From positions 1 through 64,000 of the forward strand of contig JAHDLO010000033.1 in assembly GCA_018432235.1 (NCBI GenBank): a stretch of 64,000 nucleotides of DNA, written 5' to 3'. Made by a program: the position numbers and the translations under genes. Source of the stretch: Clostridiaceae bacterium (GTDB lineage Bacteria > Bacillota > Clostridia > Peptostreptococcales > Natronincolaceae). Each line of letters opens with the position of its first letter. Within the stretch, counting starts at the first letter, position 1. The notes under the pieces are model-generated. The model had not been told where the DNA came from. It ran no database searches and worked only from the letters and a program-made list of their open reading frames with translations. Shown piece by piece: positions 41,995-50,782 of the stretch.

Positions 41995-42798
41995 ATGCTG
42001 CTAATGATACTCATAAGTAGCCTGACATCATCTGCTATTATTATGCCTATGGTCAGAGGGATGCTAATTAAAGGTGGGGCACTTAAAAAAAATTATCAAG
42101 GTATTGAAATTCCAGTCGGCATGGGAATCGCTTTAATACCTGTTTTAATGATCAACAGCTTTATAGCATTACTGCTGAAGGCTGAAGGCGAAGGCTTGTT
42201 CGTCTTTCTAACAGGTATAACGGCAATGGCCTTTGTCGGGATAATAGATGACCTATTGGGTAATAGAGAGGACAGCGGATTTCGGGGGCATATTGGTGGT
42301 CTGGTTAAGGGTAGAATGACCACAGGCGGATTTAAGGCTATTATCGGCGGACTGATAGGGCTTCTTATTAGCTTTTATATTTCCGACGGCTTGATAAATA
42401 TATTCATAAATGCCTTATTGATTGCCCTGATGACAAATTTGCTAAACCTCTTTGACCTTAGGCCAGGACGAGCACTAAAGACCTACATGATAATCGGCGG
42501 ACTAATGCTGTTATTGGGCATAACATTTGACTCAAAGCTGATATTTGTTATGGTGCTGGGCTTTTGGCTGATCTATTTGCCACAGGATCTTAAGGCCAGG
42601 GGCATGCTGGGGGATGCGGGCTCAAATAGCTTGGGGGTCGTTCTGGGTATAACAGCGGCTCTTAGTTTGAATCTTTACTATAGACTGATGGTCATTCTAA
42701 TATTAATGGGCATACATCTAGCAGCTGAGAAATACTCACTGACAAAAATTATCAAGGATAATTATATACTGAACCTAATAGACCGGCTGGGAAGATAA
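41995..42798 (+). CDS. MraY/WecA-like membrane phosphosugar transferase
   Basis: 267 aa with about eight hydrophobic helices and polyprenyl-phosphate hexose-1-phosphate transferase (GT4) marks: GIIDDLLGNRED (about 81-92), NLLNLFDLRPGRALK (about 145-159), GDAGSNSLG (about 206-214). It is shorter than MraY (about 320 aa) and less conserved. It probably loads a sugar phosphate on undecaprenyl phosphate for a non-essential envelope glycan. Together with the GT2 gene and SteAB it forms a conserved cluster. Confidence 0.75.
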   Translation: MLLMILISSLTSSAIIMPMVRGMLIKGGALKKNYQGIEIPVGMGIALIPVLMINSFIALLLKAEGEGLFVFLTGITAMAFVGIIDDLLGNREDSGFRGHIGGLVKGRMTTGGFKAIIGGLIGLLISFYISDGLINIFINALLIALMTNLLNLFDLRPGRALKTYMIIGGLMLLLGITFDSKLIFVMVLGFWLIYLPQDLKARGMLGDAGSNSLGVVLGITAALSLNLYYRLMVILILMGIHLAAEKYSLTKIIKDNYILNLIDRLGR

Positions 42799-42816
42799 GG
42801 GAGGTAGTTTATTGAC

Positions 42817-43899
42817 ATGATGATGAGTACAAAGCGTGGGATAGTTTCAAAAATTGATGCTACCACCAGAGATATCACCCATATAAAGGTGCTGCTGGAG
42901 GGGGAAGAGGCAGCCGCTATAAACTACAATCAACTGACGGGAGAAATCGCTGAGGGGGATGAAGTTGTTTTAAACACCACAGCAGTAGAGCTGATGCTGG
43001 GGACTGGAGGGCAGCACTTTGTTGTTCATAATTTAAAGAATAAAGTTCTGCAGCAGTCCCAGTCCGGACATATCATGAAGCTCAGATATACGCCTTATCA
43101 ACTGAAGGTTATGTCAGTGGAGGAGCAGGATAGCCCCTATCATAAAGTATTTAACGATTTTCAATCCCTACAGGGCTTTCCGGTGCTGGTGGGTACCTTG
43201 CATAGCATGCTGCTGCCCGTGGCAGCCACCCTTAAATATATCAACCCCCATTTAAATATCGCATATATCATGACGGATGCAGCCGCATTACCAATAGCGC
43301 TAAGCGACAATGTCCGAATCTTAAAGGAAAAAACAATATTGAAGGATACTATCACCATTGGGCATGCCTTTGGCGGCGATTACGAGTGTGTCAATATTTA
43401 CAATGCTTTAATCACTGCAAAAGAAATTGCCAGGTGCGATTTAGCTATAGTGACTATGGGTCCTGGGATAGTAGGAACAGCTACACCCTATGGCTTTTCT
43501 GGTATCGAGCAGGGGATGCTTCTGGATGCGGTTAATGATCTTGGGGGAATGGCAATCGGGATACCCAGAATCAGCTTTGCAGATGAAAGAGAAAGACATC
43601 GGGGTATTAGTCACCATAGCATTACAGTTTTTTCTAAAATAACTAAGACGAAAAGTAATATGGTGCTGCCTAAGCTAGAGGAGATGTACAGGAGTCATAT
43701 AATGGAACAAATAAATGAGTTGCAATTATTTGAAAAACATTATATTGTAGAAGAAAGCGGAGATTTATTTCCGGATGTCCTTAGGTTTTTTGAGCTTGAG
43801 GCTAAAACCATGGGTAGAGGCCACCAGCAGGATAAATGCTTTTTCTTGACTGGGGCTGCATCGGCGGTTTTTACTAATCGACTATTTGGAATGGACTGA
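42817..43899 (+). CDS. DUF3866 family protein
   Basis: 360 aa, starting at one of three consecutive ATG codons behind AGGGAGGT. The N-terminal about 90 aa form a beta domain (GIVSKIDATTRDITHIKVLL, ALNYNQ-like AINYNQLTGEIAEGDEVVLNTTAVELMLGTGG). The rest is an alpha/beta domain with GHAFGGDYECVNIYNAL and VTMGPGIVGTATPYGFSG. The family is found in Firmicutes and Actinobacteria near recN-xerD. The function is unknown; there is no signal or TM. Confidence 0.75.
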   Translation: MMMSTKRGIVSKIDATTRDITHIKVLLEGEEAAAINYNQLTGEIAEGDEVVLNTTAVELMLGTGGQHFVVHNLKNKVLQQSQSGHIMKLRYTPYQLKVMSVEEQDSPYHKVFNDFQSLQGFPVLVGTLHSMLLPVAATLKYINPHLNIAYIMTDAAALPIALSDNVRILKEKTILKDTITIGHAFGGDYECVNIYNALITAKEIARCDLAIVTMGPGIVGTATPYGFSGIEQGMLLDAVNDLGGMAIGIPRISFADERERHRGISHHSITVFSKITKTKSNMVLPKLEEMYRSHIMEQINELQLFEKHYIVEESGDLFPDVLRFFELEAKTMGRGHQQDKCFFLTGAASAVFTNRLFGMD

Positions 43900-43931
43900 A
43901 AATTATATAGGTTTTATTTGGGAGGTGCTTT

Positions 43932-44468
43932 ATGAGGGATGAAAAAACGATGAAAAGTGAACGGATATATGAAGGAAAGGTTATAAATCTTCGTGTGGAT
44001 ACTGTTGAGCTGCCGGATAGAAAATATTCTAAAAGAGAGATTGTTGAGCATTCAGGTGCTGTAGCAATAGTAGCGGTGAATCAGGAGGGCAAAATTATTT
44101 TGATCAAGCAATTCAGAAAGCCGGTAGAGGAGGTTCTGCTGGAGATCCCCGCTGGTAGGATTGAGCCTAAAGAGGACCCACAGGATACTGCCCTAAGGGA
44201 GCTGGAGGAGGAAACCGGCTTCAAGGCTAACAAAATTGTGAAGCTGGTGGAATACTACTCAACACCAGGCTTTTCGAATGAAGTCTTGCATATTTATTTG
44301 GCAACTGAGCTGACAACAGGCATAGCCAAGCCAGATGAGGATGAATACATTGAAACCTTTCCGATGACACTGGAGGTGGCAATGGAAAAAATTAAATCTG
44401 GAGAAATAAAGGATAGTAAAGCGATTATAGGGATACTAATGTATTACAAATATTACGCTTCAATATAG
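43932..44468 (+). CDS. NUDIX hydrolase, ADP-ribose pyrophosphatase type
   Basis: 178 aa with an intact NUDIX box GRIEPKEDPQDTALRELEEETGF (about 75-97) and the ADP-ribose-type proline region further on (EYYSTPGFSNEVLHIYLA). It hydrolyses ADP-ribose to AMP and ribose-5-phosphate, clearing NAD-derived products. The same gene lies between recN-steAB and xerD in mycobacteria. Confidence 0.92.
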   Translation: MRDEKTMKSERIYEGKVINLRVDTVELPDRKYSKREIVEHSGAVAIVAVNQEGKIILIKQFRKPVEEVLLEIPAGRIEPKEDPQDTALRELEEETGFKANKIVKLVEYYSTPGFSNEVLHIYLATELTTGIAKPDEDEYIETFPMTLEVAMEKIKSGEIKDSKAIIGILMYYKYYASI

Positions 44469-44505
44469 ATGATCATCACAATCAAAAATAAAGGACAAGG
44501 CATAA

Positions 44506-44567
44506 AACCTTCCCTTCGGGCATATTGTTTTAAGTATAAGTATGTCGAGCAAAGGGAGGTTTTTTTT
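44506..44567 (+). promoter_or_regulatory. Terminator-like hairpin that masks the spoIIM ribosome site
   Basis: AACCTTCCCTT (44506-44516) pairs with AAGGGAGGTT (44552-44561) through 10 bp with one bulge. The right arm contains the spoIIM Shine-Dalgarno sequence and is followed by seven or more T. Transcripts from the NUDIX gene would terminate or be untranslatable, while a promoter inside the 35-nt loop would free the site. A sigma-E promoter there would fit spoIIM but I cannot define one. Confidence 0.55.
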
Positions 44568-45203
44568 GTGCCAAACAAACCGATGGAATTCATTAAAAAA
44601 CACGTAAAAGAGCATCTATTATTATATATTCTTGTGCTTTTATGCTTTTTGATAGGTATTTCGGTTGGTGCCTTTACAGTGAAGGTCATAAATGCCCATC
44701 AAAAGCAAGAGCTAACCGCCTACCTTAGGGGTTTCTTTCAAATGTTTGAAGGTAGTCAACTGAGGGGAATAGACATTTTTAAGGAATCCTTAAGGAATAA
44801 CCTCCAGCTGCTGTTGTTTAACTGGCTATTAGGCGTTATTATCATAGGTCTCCCTGTTGTTTTTGTGATCATCGGCTTTAAGGGCTTCGTTATAGGCTTT
44901 ACAGTAGGACTGTTAATTGAGGAATTTAAGCTATATGGTGGTCTGCTATTTTTATTTTCTGTTTTGCCGCAAAATATAATTCTGATACCTGTATTCATCT
45001 TTGGCGCTGTGACATCTGTTGGATATTCCCTACAGGTGGCCAGGGCAAAGATCAGCAAGCAAAGAAGCTTTAGCGTGTCAAAGCAGCTGGGGCTCTTCAG
45101 CAGTATTCACCTGATTTTAGCTGGCATTATTATTGTGGCTGCACTAATTGAATCCTTTGTTGTCCCCTTTTTTCTGTCCTTAATAGTGAGATTTATGCTT
45201 TAA
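44568..45203 (+). CDS. spoIIM: Stage II sporulation protein M
   Basis: 211 aa from GTG 44568 with AGGGAGG 8 nt upstream (a frame open from 44469 has no ribosome site). The length matches Bacillus SpoIIM. Five TM helices and the conserved SpoIIM domain region (NNLQLLLFNWLLGVIIIGLPVVFVIIGFKGFVIGFTVG). SpoIIM acts with SpoIID and SpoIIP in septal peptidoglycan degradation during forespore engulfment. Confidence 0.92.
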   Translation: MPNKPMEFIKKHVKEHLLLYILVLLCFLIGISVGAFTVKVINAHQKQELTAYLRGFFQMFEGSQLRGIDIFKESLRNNLQLLLFNWLLGVIIIGLPVVFVIIGFKGFVIGFTVGLLIEEFKLYGGLLFLFSVLPQNIILIPVFIFGAVTSVGYSLQVARAKISKQRSFSVSKQLGLFSSIHLILAGIIIVAALIESFVVPFFLSLIVRFML

Positions 45204-45320
45204 AAGGGGTGTATTCAAGCGTAATTAAAAAGAATTTATAGATAAATTATTTTTTTTGCAGGAATTCTACATATTTCGTTGAATTATTTTACATAGTATT
45301 GTAAAAGAGGGAGTTTTGAT

Positions 45321-46205
45321 ATGGAAGAATTGATATTGAACTTTGGAAGCTATTTAAGTAAGGAAAAGCAGCTTTCGGCAAATACCCTAGAATCGTATAA
45401 TAGAGATATCCGTCAGTACACACAGTATCTGGTGGAGAATCAAATTGACTTATTTTCTAATTCAAATAAGACAACGATTATTACATATATGATTTATTTG
45501 CAGAAGCTGGGTAAAGCAACCTCTACTATCTCAAGAAATCTGGCATCCATCAGAAGCTTTTATCAATATCTTCTATTGAATAAGAAGGTGGAGGCGGACC
45601 CTACGGCAAATATGGAATCGCCTAAGACCGAGAAAAAGCTACCAAGTATACTTTCTCTAAAGGAGATAGACACGCTGCTAAACCAACCTCAGGAGGATTC
45701 ACCAAAGGGGATTAGAGATAAGGCCATGCTGGAGCTTTTATATGCCACCGGTATACGAGTATCGGAGCTGATATCATTAAATGTCGATGATATTAATATA
45801 AGCATGGGCTACATACGCTGCTATAACAACAGCAAGGAAAGAATAATACCTATCGGCTCAGTGGCCTTGAAGGCACTAAAGGAATATATGGAGGCTCATA
45901 AGGAGCAGCTGAATGGTGGTACAGAGGATTCCCCTCTATTTATGAACGTCCAAGGAAAGCGTCTAACCAGACAGGGCTTCTGGAAAATTATTAAGTCCTA
46001 TACAAAAAAGGCAAATATCCAGAAGAAGATTACTCCCCATACCTTGAGACATTCCTTTGCCACTCATCTGATACAAAATGGTGCCGATCTGAAATCAGTT
46101 CAGGAGATGCTGGGACATTCAGATATTTCCACCACGCAGGTTTACATGAACCTCAGTAAGAATAAAATAAAGGAAGTCTATAATAAAACACATCCCAGGG
46201 CCTAG
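45321..46205 (+). CDS. xerD: Tyrosine recombinase XerD
   Basis: 294 aa. An N-terminal SAM-like core-binding domain (about 1-85) and a catalytic domain with R in ATGIRVSEL (about 148), K, HTLRHSFATH (about 240-249), the second H in LGHSDISTT, and nucleophile Y in TQVYMNLS (about 275). It resolves chromosome dimers at dif. The position downstream of recN-NUDIX is conserved. Its stop codon lies in a terminator loop. Confidence 0.93.
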   Translation: MEELILNFGSYLSKEKQLSANTLESYNRDIRQYTQYLVENQIDLFSNSNKTTIITYMIYLQKLGKATSTISRNLASIRSFYQYLLLNKKVEADPTANMESPKTEKKLPSILSLKEIDTLLNQPQEDSPKGIRDKAMLELLYATGIRVSELISLNVDDINISMGYIRCYNNSKERIIPIGSVALKALKEYMEAHKEQLNGGTEDSPLFMNVQGKRLTRQGFWKIIKSYTKKANIQKKITPHTLRHSFATHLIQNGADLKSVQEMLGHSDISTTQVYMNLSKNKIKEVYNKTHPRA

Positions 46206-46223
46206 CAGGTCCTGTTTTTTTTT
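46196..46223 (+). terminator. Intrinsic terminator overlapping the xerD stop
   Basis: CAGGGCC pairs with GGTCCTG (7 bp, one G-U) around TAGCA, followed by nine T. Confidence 0.9.
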
Positions 46224-46289
46224 GCGATTTACTTATTGGTAAAAAAGGTCAAGTTTCCTTTTTTTTAGCAATGGAGATGTTATATAATT

Positions 46290-46482
46290 AATTGAGGAAA
46301 TTGCATAATAAAGCTGAGCCGTATGTTTATACAAAGTCAAAAGTTTCCTGCTTAGTGCCCCACGGGCTAATTAGTTGAATTTTTTAAATGTTATTAGCCC
46401 TAGGCAATGCGCGATAAACTTTTAACTTTGTATAAACTAAAATATATATGCACTCCCATAGTAATATGCAATTGCCTCAATT
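46290..46482. repeat. MITE-like element, family 2, long copy
   Basis: A 193-bp nested palindrome. The ends AATTGAGGAAATTGCATA and TATGCAATTGCCTCAATT are inverted repeats with one mismatch. Inside, TTTATACAAAGTCAAAAGTTT (46326-46346) mirrors 46416-46436 with one mismatch, and GGGCTAAT mirrors ATTAGCCC around the centre. No reading frame of note. It fills most of the 335-bp gap between xerD and deoB. Confidence 0.8.
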
Positions 46483-46490
46483 AAATATAA

Positions 46491-46519
46491 TTATTAATAA
46501 AAGGGCTGTCGGGTATAAT
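46491..46519 (+). promoter_or_regulatory. Likely deoB promoter
   Basis: TTATTA, a 17-bp spacer and TATAAT (46514-46519). The expected start is near 46526, only a few bases before the ribosome site AAGGAGGGG. The -35 lies just outside the MITE-like element. Confidence 0.5.
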
Positions 46520-46540
46520 AGATTAAAAAGGAGGGGTAGT

Positions 46541-47716
46541 ATGACTGTAAATCGTGTTGTTTTATTTGTTTTAGATAGTGTTGGTATCGGCGCTCTACCG
46601 GACGCTGAGGCTTTTGGTGATATACAGGTTAATACATTGGGTAACATTGCCCGAAAAACTGGGGGCATAAATCTGCCCAATCTTCAAAGGCTCGGCCTGG
46701 GTAATATAGACGGCCTTGTTGGTGTAGCGGCAATAGACAGACCAAAAGGGGCCTTTGGCAGGTCAATGGAGGTTTCCATGGGCAAGGACACCACCACTGG
46801 TCATTGGGAGCTGGCAGGCCTCCATCTAAAGGAACCCTTTAAGACCTATGGTGATGGCTTTCCAAAAGAAGTAATGGATGCCTTTGAAAAGGCCATAGGA
46901 CGAAAATCCTTAGGGAATAAAGCAGCATCTGGAACAGAGATTATAGAGGAGCTGGGTCAGCAGCATATGGCAACCGGTATGCCTATAGTATATACCTCGG
47001 CCGACAGCGTCTTTCAAATTGCTGCCCATGAAGAGATCATACCGTTGGAGGAGCTATACAAAATGTGCAGCATCGCCCGTGAGATAATGATGGGGGAGCA
47101 TGCAGTTGCACGAATTATTGCAAGACCCTTTATAGGAAAGCCTGGTTCCTTTGAACGAACACCTAACCGCAGAGATTTCTCATTGGAGCCCTTTGATAAA
47201 ACGATGTTGGATTACGCAAAGGAAGCGGGCCTTGACGTTGTTGCCATAGGCAAGATAGAGGATATTTTTAATGGTAAGGGGATAACAGAGGCCACTCATA
47301 CCAAGGATAATATGGCGGGTGTAGATGAAACCATAGCTGCACTAGAGAGGAACAGCAGGGGGATTATTTTCACTAATCTTGTGGATTTTGATTCAAAATA
47401 CGGACATAGAAGGGACCCTGAGGGCTATAAGCGGGCACTGGAGGAAACGGATGCTCGAATACCTCAGCTGTTAGAACGTATGAAGCCGGAGGATATCATC
47501 ATATTTACCGCTGACCATGGGAACGATCCTACCTACAAAGGGTCTGACCATACCAGAGAATATATCCCTATCGTTATATATGGGTCAGCAATAAAGGAAG
47601 GTGTCAATATTGGAACCAGAAAGTCCTTTGCTGATATAGCTGCGACCATATCAGATATACTGAATATACCGAGTACCGGCAAGGGAGAGAGCTTCAAGCA
47701 GCTAATTATAAAGTAA
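46541..47716 (+). CDS. deoB: Phosphopentomutase
   Basis: 391 aa from ATG 46541 with AAGGAGGGG upstream; the frame extends back to 46448 but that part lies in the repeat. It converts (deoxy)ribose-1-phosphate to the 5-phosphate. Alkaline-phosphatase-superfamily metal ligands in VLFVLDSVGIGALPDA (Asp), the active Thr region GKDTTTGHWE, and IIFTADHGNDPTYKGSDHTRE. It heads the nucleoside salvage operon. Confidence 0.96.
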   Translation: MTVNRVVLFVLDSVGIGALPDAEAFGDIQVNTLGNIARKTGGINLPNLQRLGLGNIDGLVGVAAIDRPKGAFGRSMEVSMGKDTTTGHWELAGLHLKEPFKTYGDGFPKEVMDAFEKAIGRKSLGNKAASGTEIIEELGQQHMATGMPIVYTSADSVFQIAAHEEIIPLEELYKMCSIAREIMMGEHAVARIIARPFIGKPGSFERTPNRRDFSLEPFDKTMLDYAKEAGLDVVAIGKIEDIFNGKGITEATHTKDNMAGVDETIAALERNSRGIIFTNLVDFDSKYGHRRDPEGYKRALEETDARIPQLLERMKPEDIIIFTADHGNDPTYKGSDHTREYIPIVIYGSAIKEGVNIGTRKSFADIAATISDILNIPSTGKGESFKQLIIK

Positions 47717-47728
47717 AGGGGAATCTTA

Positions 47729-48547
47729 ATGACTTTTGTTGAGAAAATAAATGATGCAGCAGAATATTTAAAGGATAAATTACCAGAAAAACCTTGTGTG
47801 GGTATGATTTTAGGCTCAGGCTTGGGGATTTTGGCTGAGGAAATACAGGAGGCGATAACGATATCCTATAGTGACATCCCATATTTCCCACAATCAACAG
47901 TTCATGGTCATGCAGGTGAATTGGTATGCGGTTTTTTAATGGGAAAATATGTCATAGTGATGAAGGGAAGATTTCATTACTATGAAGGCTACTCCATGGA
48001 GAAGGTTACCTTTCCAGTAAGGGTTATGAAGGCGCTGGGGGTGGAAACAATACTTGTAACCAATGCCGCTGGGGGTGTCAACAAAAGCTTTTCACCAGGG
48101 GATTTAATGATCATCGAGGATCATGTCAACTTTTCCTTCGATAACCCCTTGATGGGTAAAAACTTTGAGGCACTGGGCCCAAGATTTCCTGATATGTCGA
48201 ATGCATATGATAAGGATTTAGTTGCTATAGCACAGGAGGTGGCAAAGGAAGCCGCCATAGAAGTAAGAAAGGGTGTATATGCCTGCATGACGGGCCCTGC
48301 TTATGAAACACCTGCAGAGATAAAAATGCTTCAAAGACTTGGTGTTGATGCAGTTGGAATGTCCACTGTGCCTGAGGTTATGGTGGCAAAGCACAGCGGA
48401 TTAAAGGTGCTGGGAATATCCTGTATCAGCAATATGGCCGCAGGAATTCTCCCACAGCCCCTTAATCACGAGGAGGTTATAGAGACCACTCAAAGAATTA
48501 AAAAGCATTTTATAGCTTATGTCAAAAGTATATTAAATCGGTTATAG
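47729..48547 (+). CDS. Purine nucleoside phosphorylase 1 (trimeric, 6-oxopurine type)
   Basis: 272 aa of the trimeric PNP family (PunA/PupG-like). It splits inosine and guanosine with phosphate. Active-site marks: GSGLG (about 27-31), GRFHYYEGY (about 81-89), NAAGGVN (about 115), GPAYETPAE with the purine-contacting Glu (about 191-199), and GISCISNMAAG with the key Asn (about 237-247). All residues for 6-oxopurine specificity are present. Compare with the tandem paralogue downstream. Confidence 0.94.
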   Translation: MTFVEKINDAAEYLKDKLPEKPCVGMILGSGLGILAEEIQEAITISYSDIPYFPQSTVHGHAGELVCGFLMGKYVIVMKGRFHYYEGYSMEKVTFPVRVMKALGVETILVTNAAGGVNKSFSPGDLMIIEDHVNFSFDNPLMGKNFEALGPRFPDMSNAYDKDLVAIAQEVAKEAAIEVRKGVYACMTGPAYETPAEIKMLQRLGVDAVGMSTVPEVMVAKHSGLKVLGISCISNMAAGILPQPLNHEEVIETTQRIKKHFIAYVKSILNRL

Positions 48548-48558
48548 GGGGTATTTTA

Positions 48559-49386
48559 ATGGAGAAGCTATTAAAGAAAATTCACGAGGCAAAGGACTAT
48601 ATTAGCTCAAAGCTCACTTTCAGTCCCGAAGTGGGCTTGATCTTAGGATCAGGACTAGGGGATTTGGCAGATGAAATCGAGGCGCCGGTAGTCATCGATT
48701 ATAAAGACATTCCACATTTTCCGGTTTCAACAGTAGAAGGTCATGCAGGGAAGCTGGTGGTTGGAAAGCTGCAGGGTAAACAGGTGGTGGCAATGAAGGG
48801 TCGCTTTCATTTCTATGAGGGCTATACAATGCAGGAGATTACGTTTCCTGTAAGGGTTATGAAGGCCCTGGGAGTCAAAAGCCTTATCGTCACAAATGCC
48901 TGCGGCGGATTAAATCCCCACCTGTATGCAGGTGCCTTAATGATTATCAACGACCACATTAATTTGATGGGAACAAACCCACTGATAGGCAAAAATTATG
49001 ATGAGCTGGGACCAAGGTTCCCGGATATGTCCACAGCCTATGATAAGGACTTAATAGAGTTGGCCCATAAGGTCGCCAAAGCGCAGGATATAGAAACCAA
49101 GGAGGGTGTATACATAGGCATTAGCGGCCCTAATTATTTTTCAAAGGCAGAATTGAAAATGGTTACGCTAATGGGGGCAGATGCTCTGGGTATGTCCACC
49201 GTTCCAGAGGTTATAGTAGCCAAGCATGGCAATATGAAGGTGCTGGGCATCAGCTGCGTTACTGATATGGCCATACCTGAGGAGCTGGAATCCATAAGCC
49301 ATGAGCAGGTAATGGAAATGGCTAATCAAACAAAGCCGAGGTTCATTAAGCTGGTGAAGGGGATTTTAAAGGAGATGACTGTTTAA
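48559..49386 (+). CDS. Purine nucleoside phosphorylase 2 (divergent active site)
   Basis: 275 aa tandem paralogue of the preceding gene, in the same reading direction 11 nt downstream. Phosphate-site motifs GSGLGD and GRFHFYEGY are kept. At the base pocket, however, GPxYE becomes GPNYFSKAE (the Glu that holds the purine N1 is replaced by Phe), and SN becomes TD (GISCVTDMAIP). Methylthioadenosine phosphorylase (MTAP) also lacks that Glu and has Asp there. So preference for adenosine, methylthioadenosine or another base is likely (inference). Overlaps pdp by one base. Confidence 0.85.
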   Translation: MEKLLKKIHEAKDYISSKLTFSPEVGLILGSGLGDLADEIEAPVVIDYKDIPHFPVSTVEGHAGKLVVGKLQGKQVVAMKGRFHFYEGYTMQEITFPVRVMKALGVKSLIVTNACGGLNPHLYAGALMIINDHINLMGTNPLIGKNYDELGPRFPDMSTAYDKDLIELAHKVAKAQDIETKEGVYIGISGPNYFSKAELKMVTLMGADALGMSTVPEVIVAKHGNMKVLGISCVTDMAIPEELESISHEQVMEMANQTKPRFIKLVKGILKEMTV

Positions 49387-50711
49387 TGACGATGGTGGAC
49401 ATTATTCTAAAGAAAAGAAATGGCTATCCTTTGTCAAAGGAAGAAATAGCCCATTTTGTTGAAGGCTACACAAAGGGTAGCATTCCGGATTATCAGGCGG
49501 CGGCTTTGCTGATGGCAATTTATTTTCAAAAAATGAATAAGGAAGAGACCGCACACCTGACAGAAGCAATAATGAAGTCGGGCAGGCTGGTGGACCTTTC
49601 AGCAATAGAAGGCATAAAGGTGGATAAGCATAGCACCGGAGGTGTAGGCGACAAGACAACGCTGGCTCTGGGGGCAATGGTGGCCGCCTGTGGGGTACCG
49701 GTGGCAAAAATGTCGGGACGGGGTCTGGGCCATACCGGCGGTACCATCGACAAGCTAGAGTCAATACCGGGCTTTTCCGTAGAGCTTTCAATAGCGGATT
49801 TTATAAAGAACGTCAATGATATCAAGCTGGCGGTTATAGGTCAGTCGAAGGATTTAGCCCCCGCTGACAAAATGCTTTATGCGCTAAGGGATGTCACGGG
49901 GACAGTAGACAATATCAGCCTCATAGCCAGCAGTGTGATGTCTAAAAAGCTGGCGGCAGGTGCCGATGCCATAATATTAGATGTAAAAACCGGAGACGGT
50001 GCCTTTATGAAGGATATAGAGGATTCCTTCCTGCTGGCAAAGGAAATGGTGGATATCGGTACATCTATGGGGAGGGAAACGGTGGCAATTATAACCGACA
50101 TGGATCAGCCCCTTGGTCTTGCTATAGGCAATAGCCTTGAGGTTAAGGAGGCCCTTCAGACCCTGAAGGGTAATGGCCCTGAGGATTTTACAGAGCTGTG
50201 CATAAATCTCGGTGCCCATATGCTGCTATTGGCAAAAAATGCAACCACCTTTGAGGAGGCCAGAGGAAAAATAAAAGACACCATGGCTTCCGGCACAGCA
50301 TTGGAAACCTTCAAGGCCTTTGTTAAGGGCCAAGGCGGCAATATTGCCTACATAGAAAATATGGAGCTGCTGCCGAAATCCGATAAGGTAATGGCCCTTC
50401 TGGCAGAGAAAGAAGGCTATATTCATGGCATCGAAGCAGAGGCTGTCGGTCTTGGTGCTTTAGCATTGGGTGCCGGTAGAGAAAACAAGGAGAGCAGCAT
50501 CGATTTAAGCGTAGGACTTGTTTTAAATAAAAAGGTAGGCGACTATGTTGCTGAGGGAGATACCTTGGCTTATCTCCATTATAATGATGAGAACCGATTA
50601 AGCTCAGCTAAGGAAAGACTAATTAAGGCCTTTAAGCTTCAGTCGGAAAAGCCGAAGGAACGACCGTTGATTTATGGTTTGGTGACGAAAAACGGAATAG
50701 AACGATATTAG
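49386..50711 (+). CDS. pdp: Pyrimidine-nucleoside phosphorylase
   Basis: 441 aa, with AAGGAG 10 nt before ATG 49386. It cleaves uridine and thymidine to base and (deoxy)ribose-1-phosphate, which DeoB then isomerises. Helical N-terminal domain, phosphate motif DKHSTGGVGDKTTL (about 79-92), the signature SGRGLGHTGGTIDKLESI (about 109-126), and a C-terminal barrel (GLGALALGAGREN...). Last gene of the deoB operon. Confidence 0.96.
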   Translation: MTMVDIILKKRNGYPLSKEEIAHFVEGYTKGSIPDYQAAALLMAIYFQKMNKEETAHLTEAIMKSGRLVDLSAIEGIKVDKHSTGGVGDKTTLALGAMVAACGVPVAKMSGRGLGHTGGTIDKLESIPGFSVELSIADFIKNVNDIKLAVIGQSKDLAPADKMLYALRDVTGTVDNISLIASSVMSKKLAAGADAIILDVKTGDGAFMKDIEDSFLLAKEMVDIGTSMGRETVAIITDMDQPLGLAIGNSLEVKEALQTLKGNGPEDFTELCINLGAHMLLLAKNATTFEEARGKIKDTMASGTALETFKAFVKGQGGNIAYIENMELLPKSDKVMALLAEKEGYIHGIEAEAVGLGALALGAGRENKESSIDLSVGLVLNKKVGDYVAEGDTLAYLHYNDENRLSSAKERLIKAFKLQSEKPKERPLIYGLVTKNGIERY

Positions 50712-50782
50712 TAGTTCAGGCTGTAAACAAACCCTAAGATTTTTAAAACTACGTAAAATCGCTCCGAACAAAGGGCAGGAAT

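Noticed and set aside
46448..46540. Longer deoB start inside the palindromic element
   Set aside because: No ribosome site, and the extra residues have no counterpart in phosphopentomutases; ATG 46541 has a strong site.
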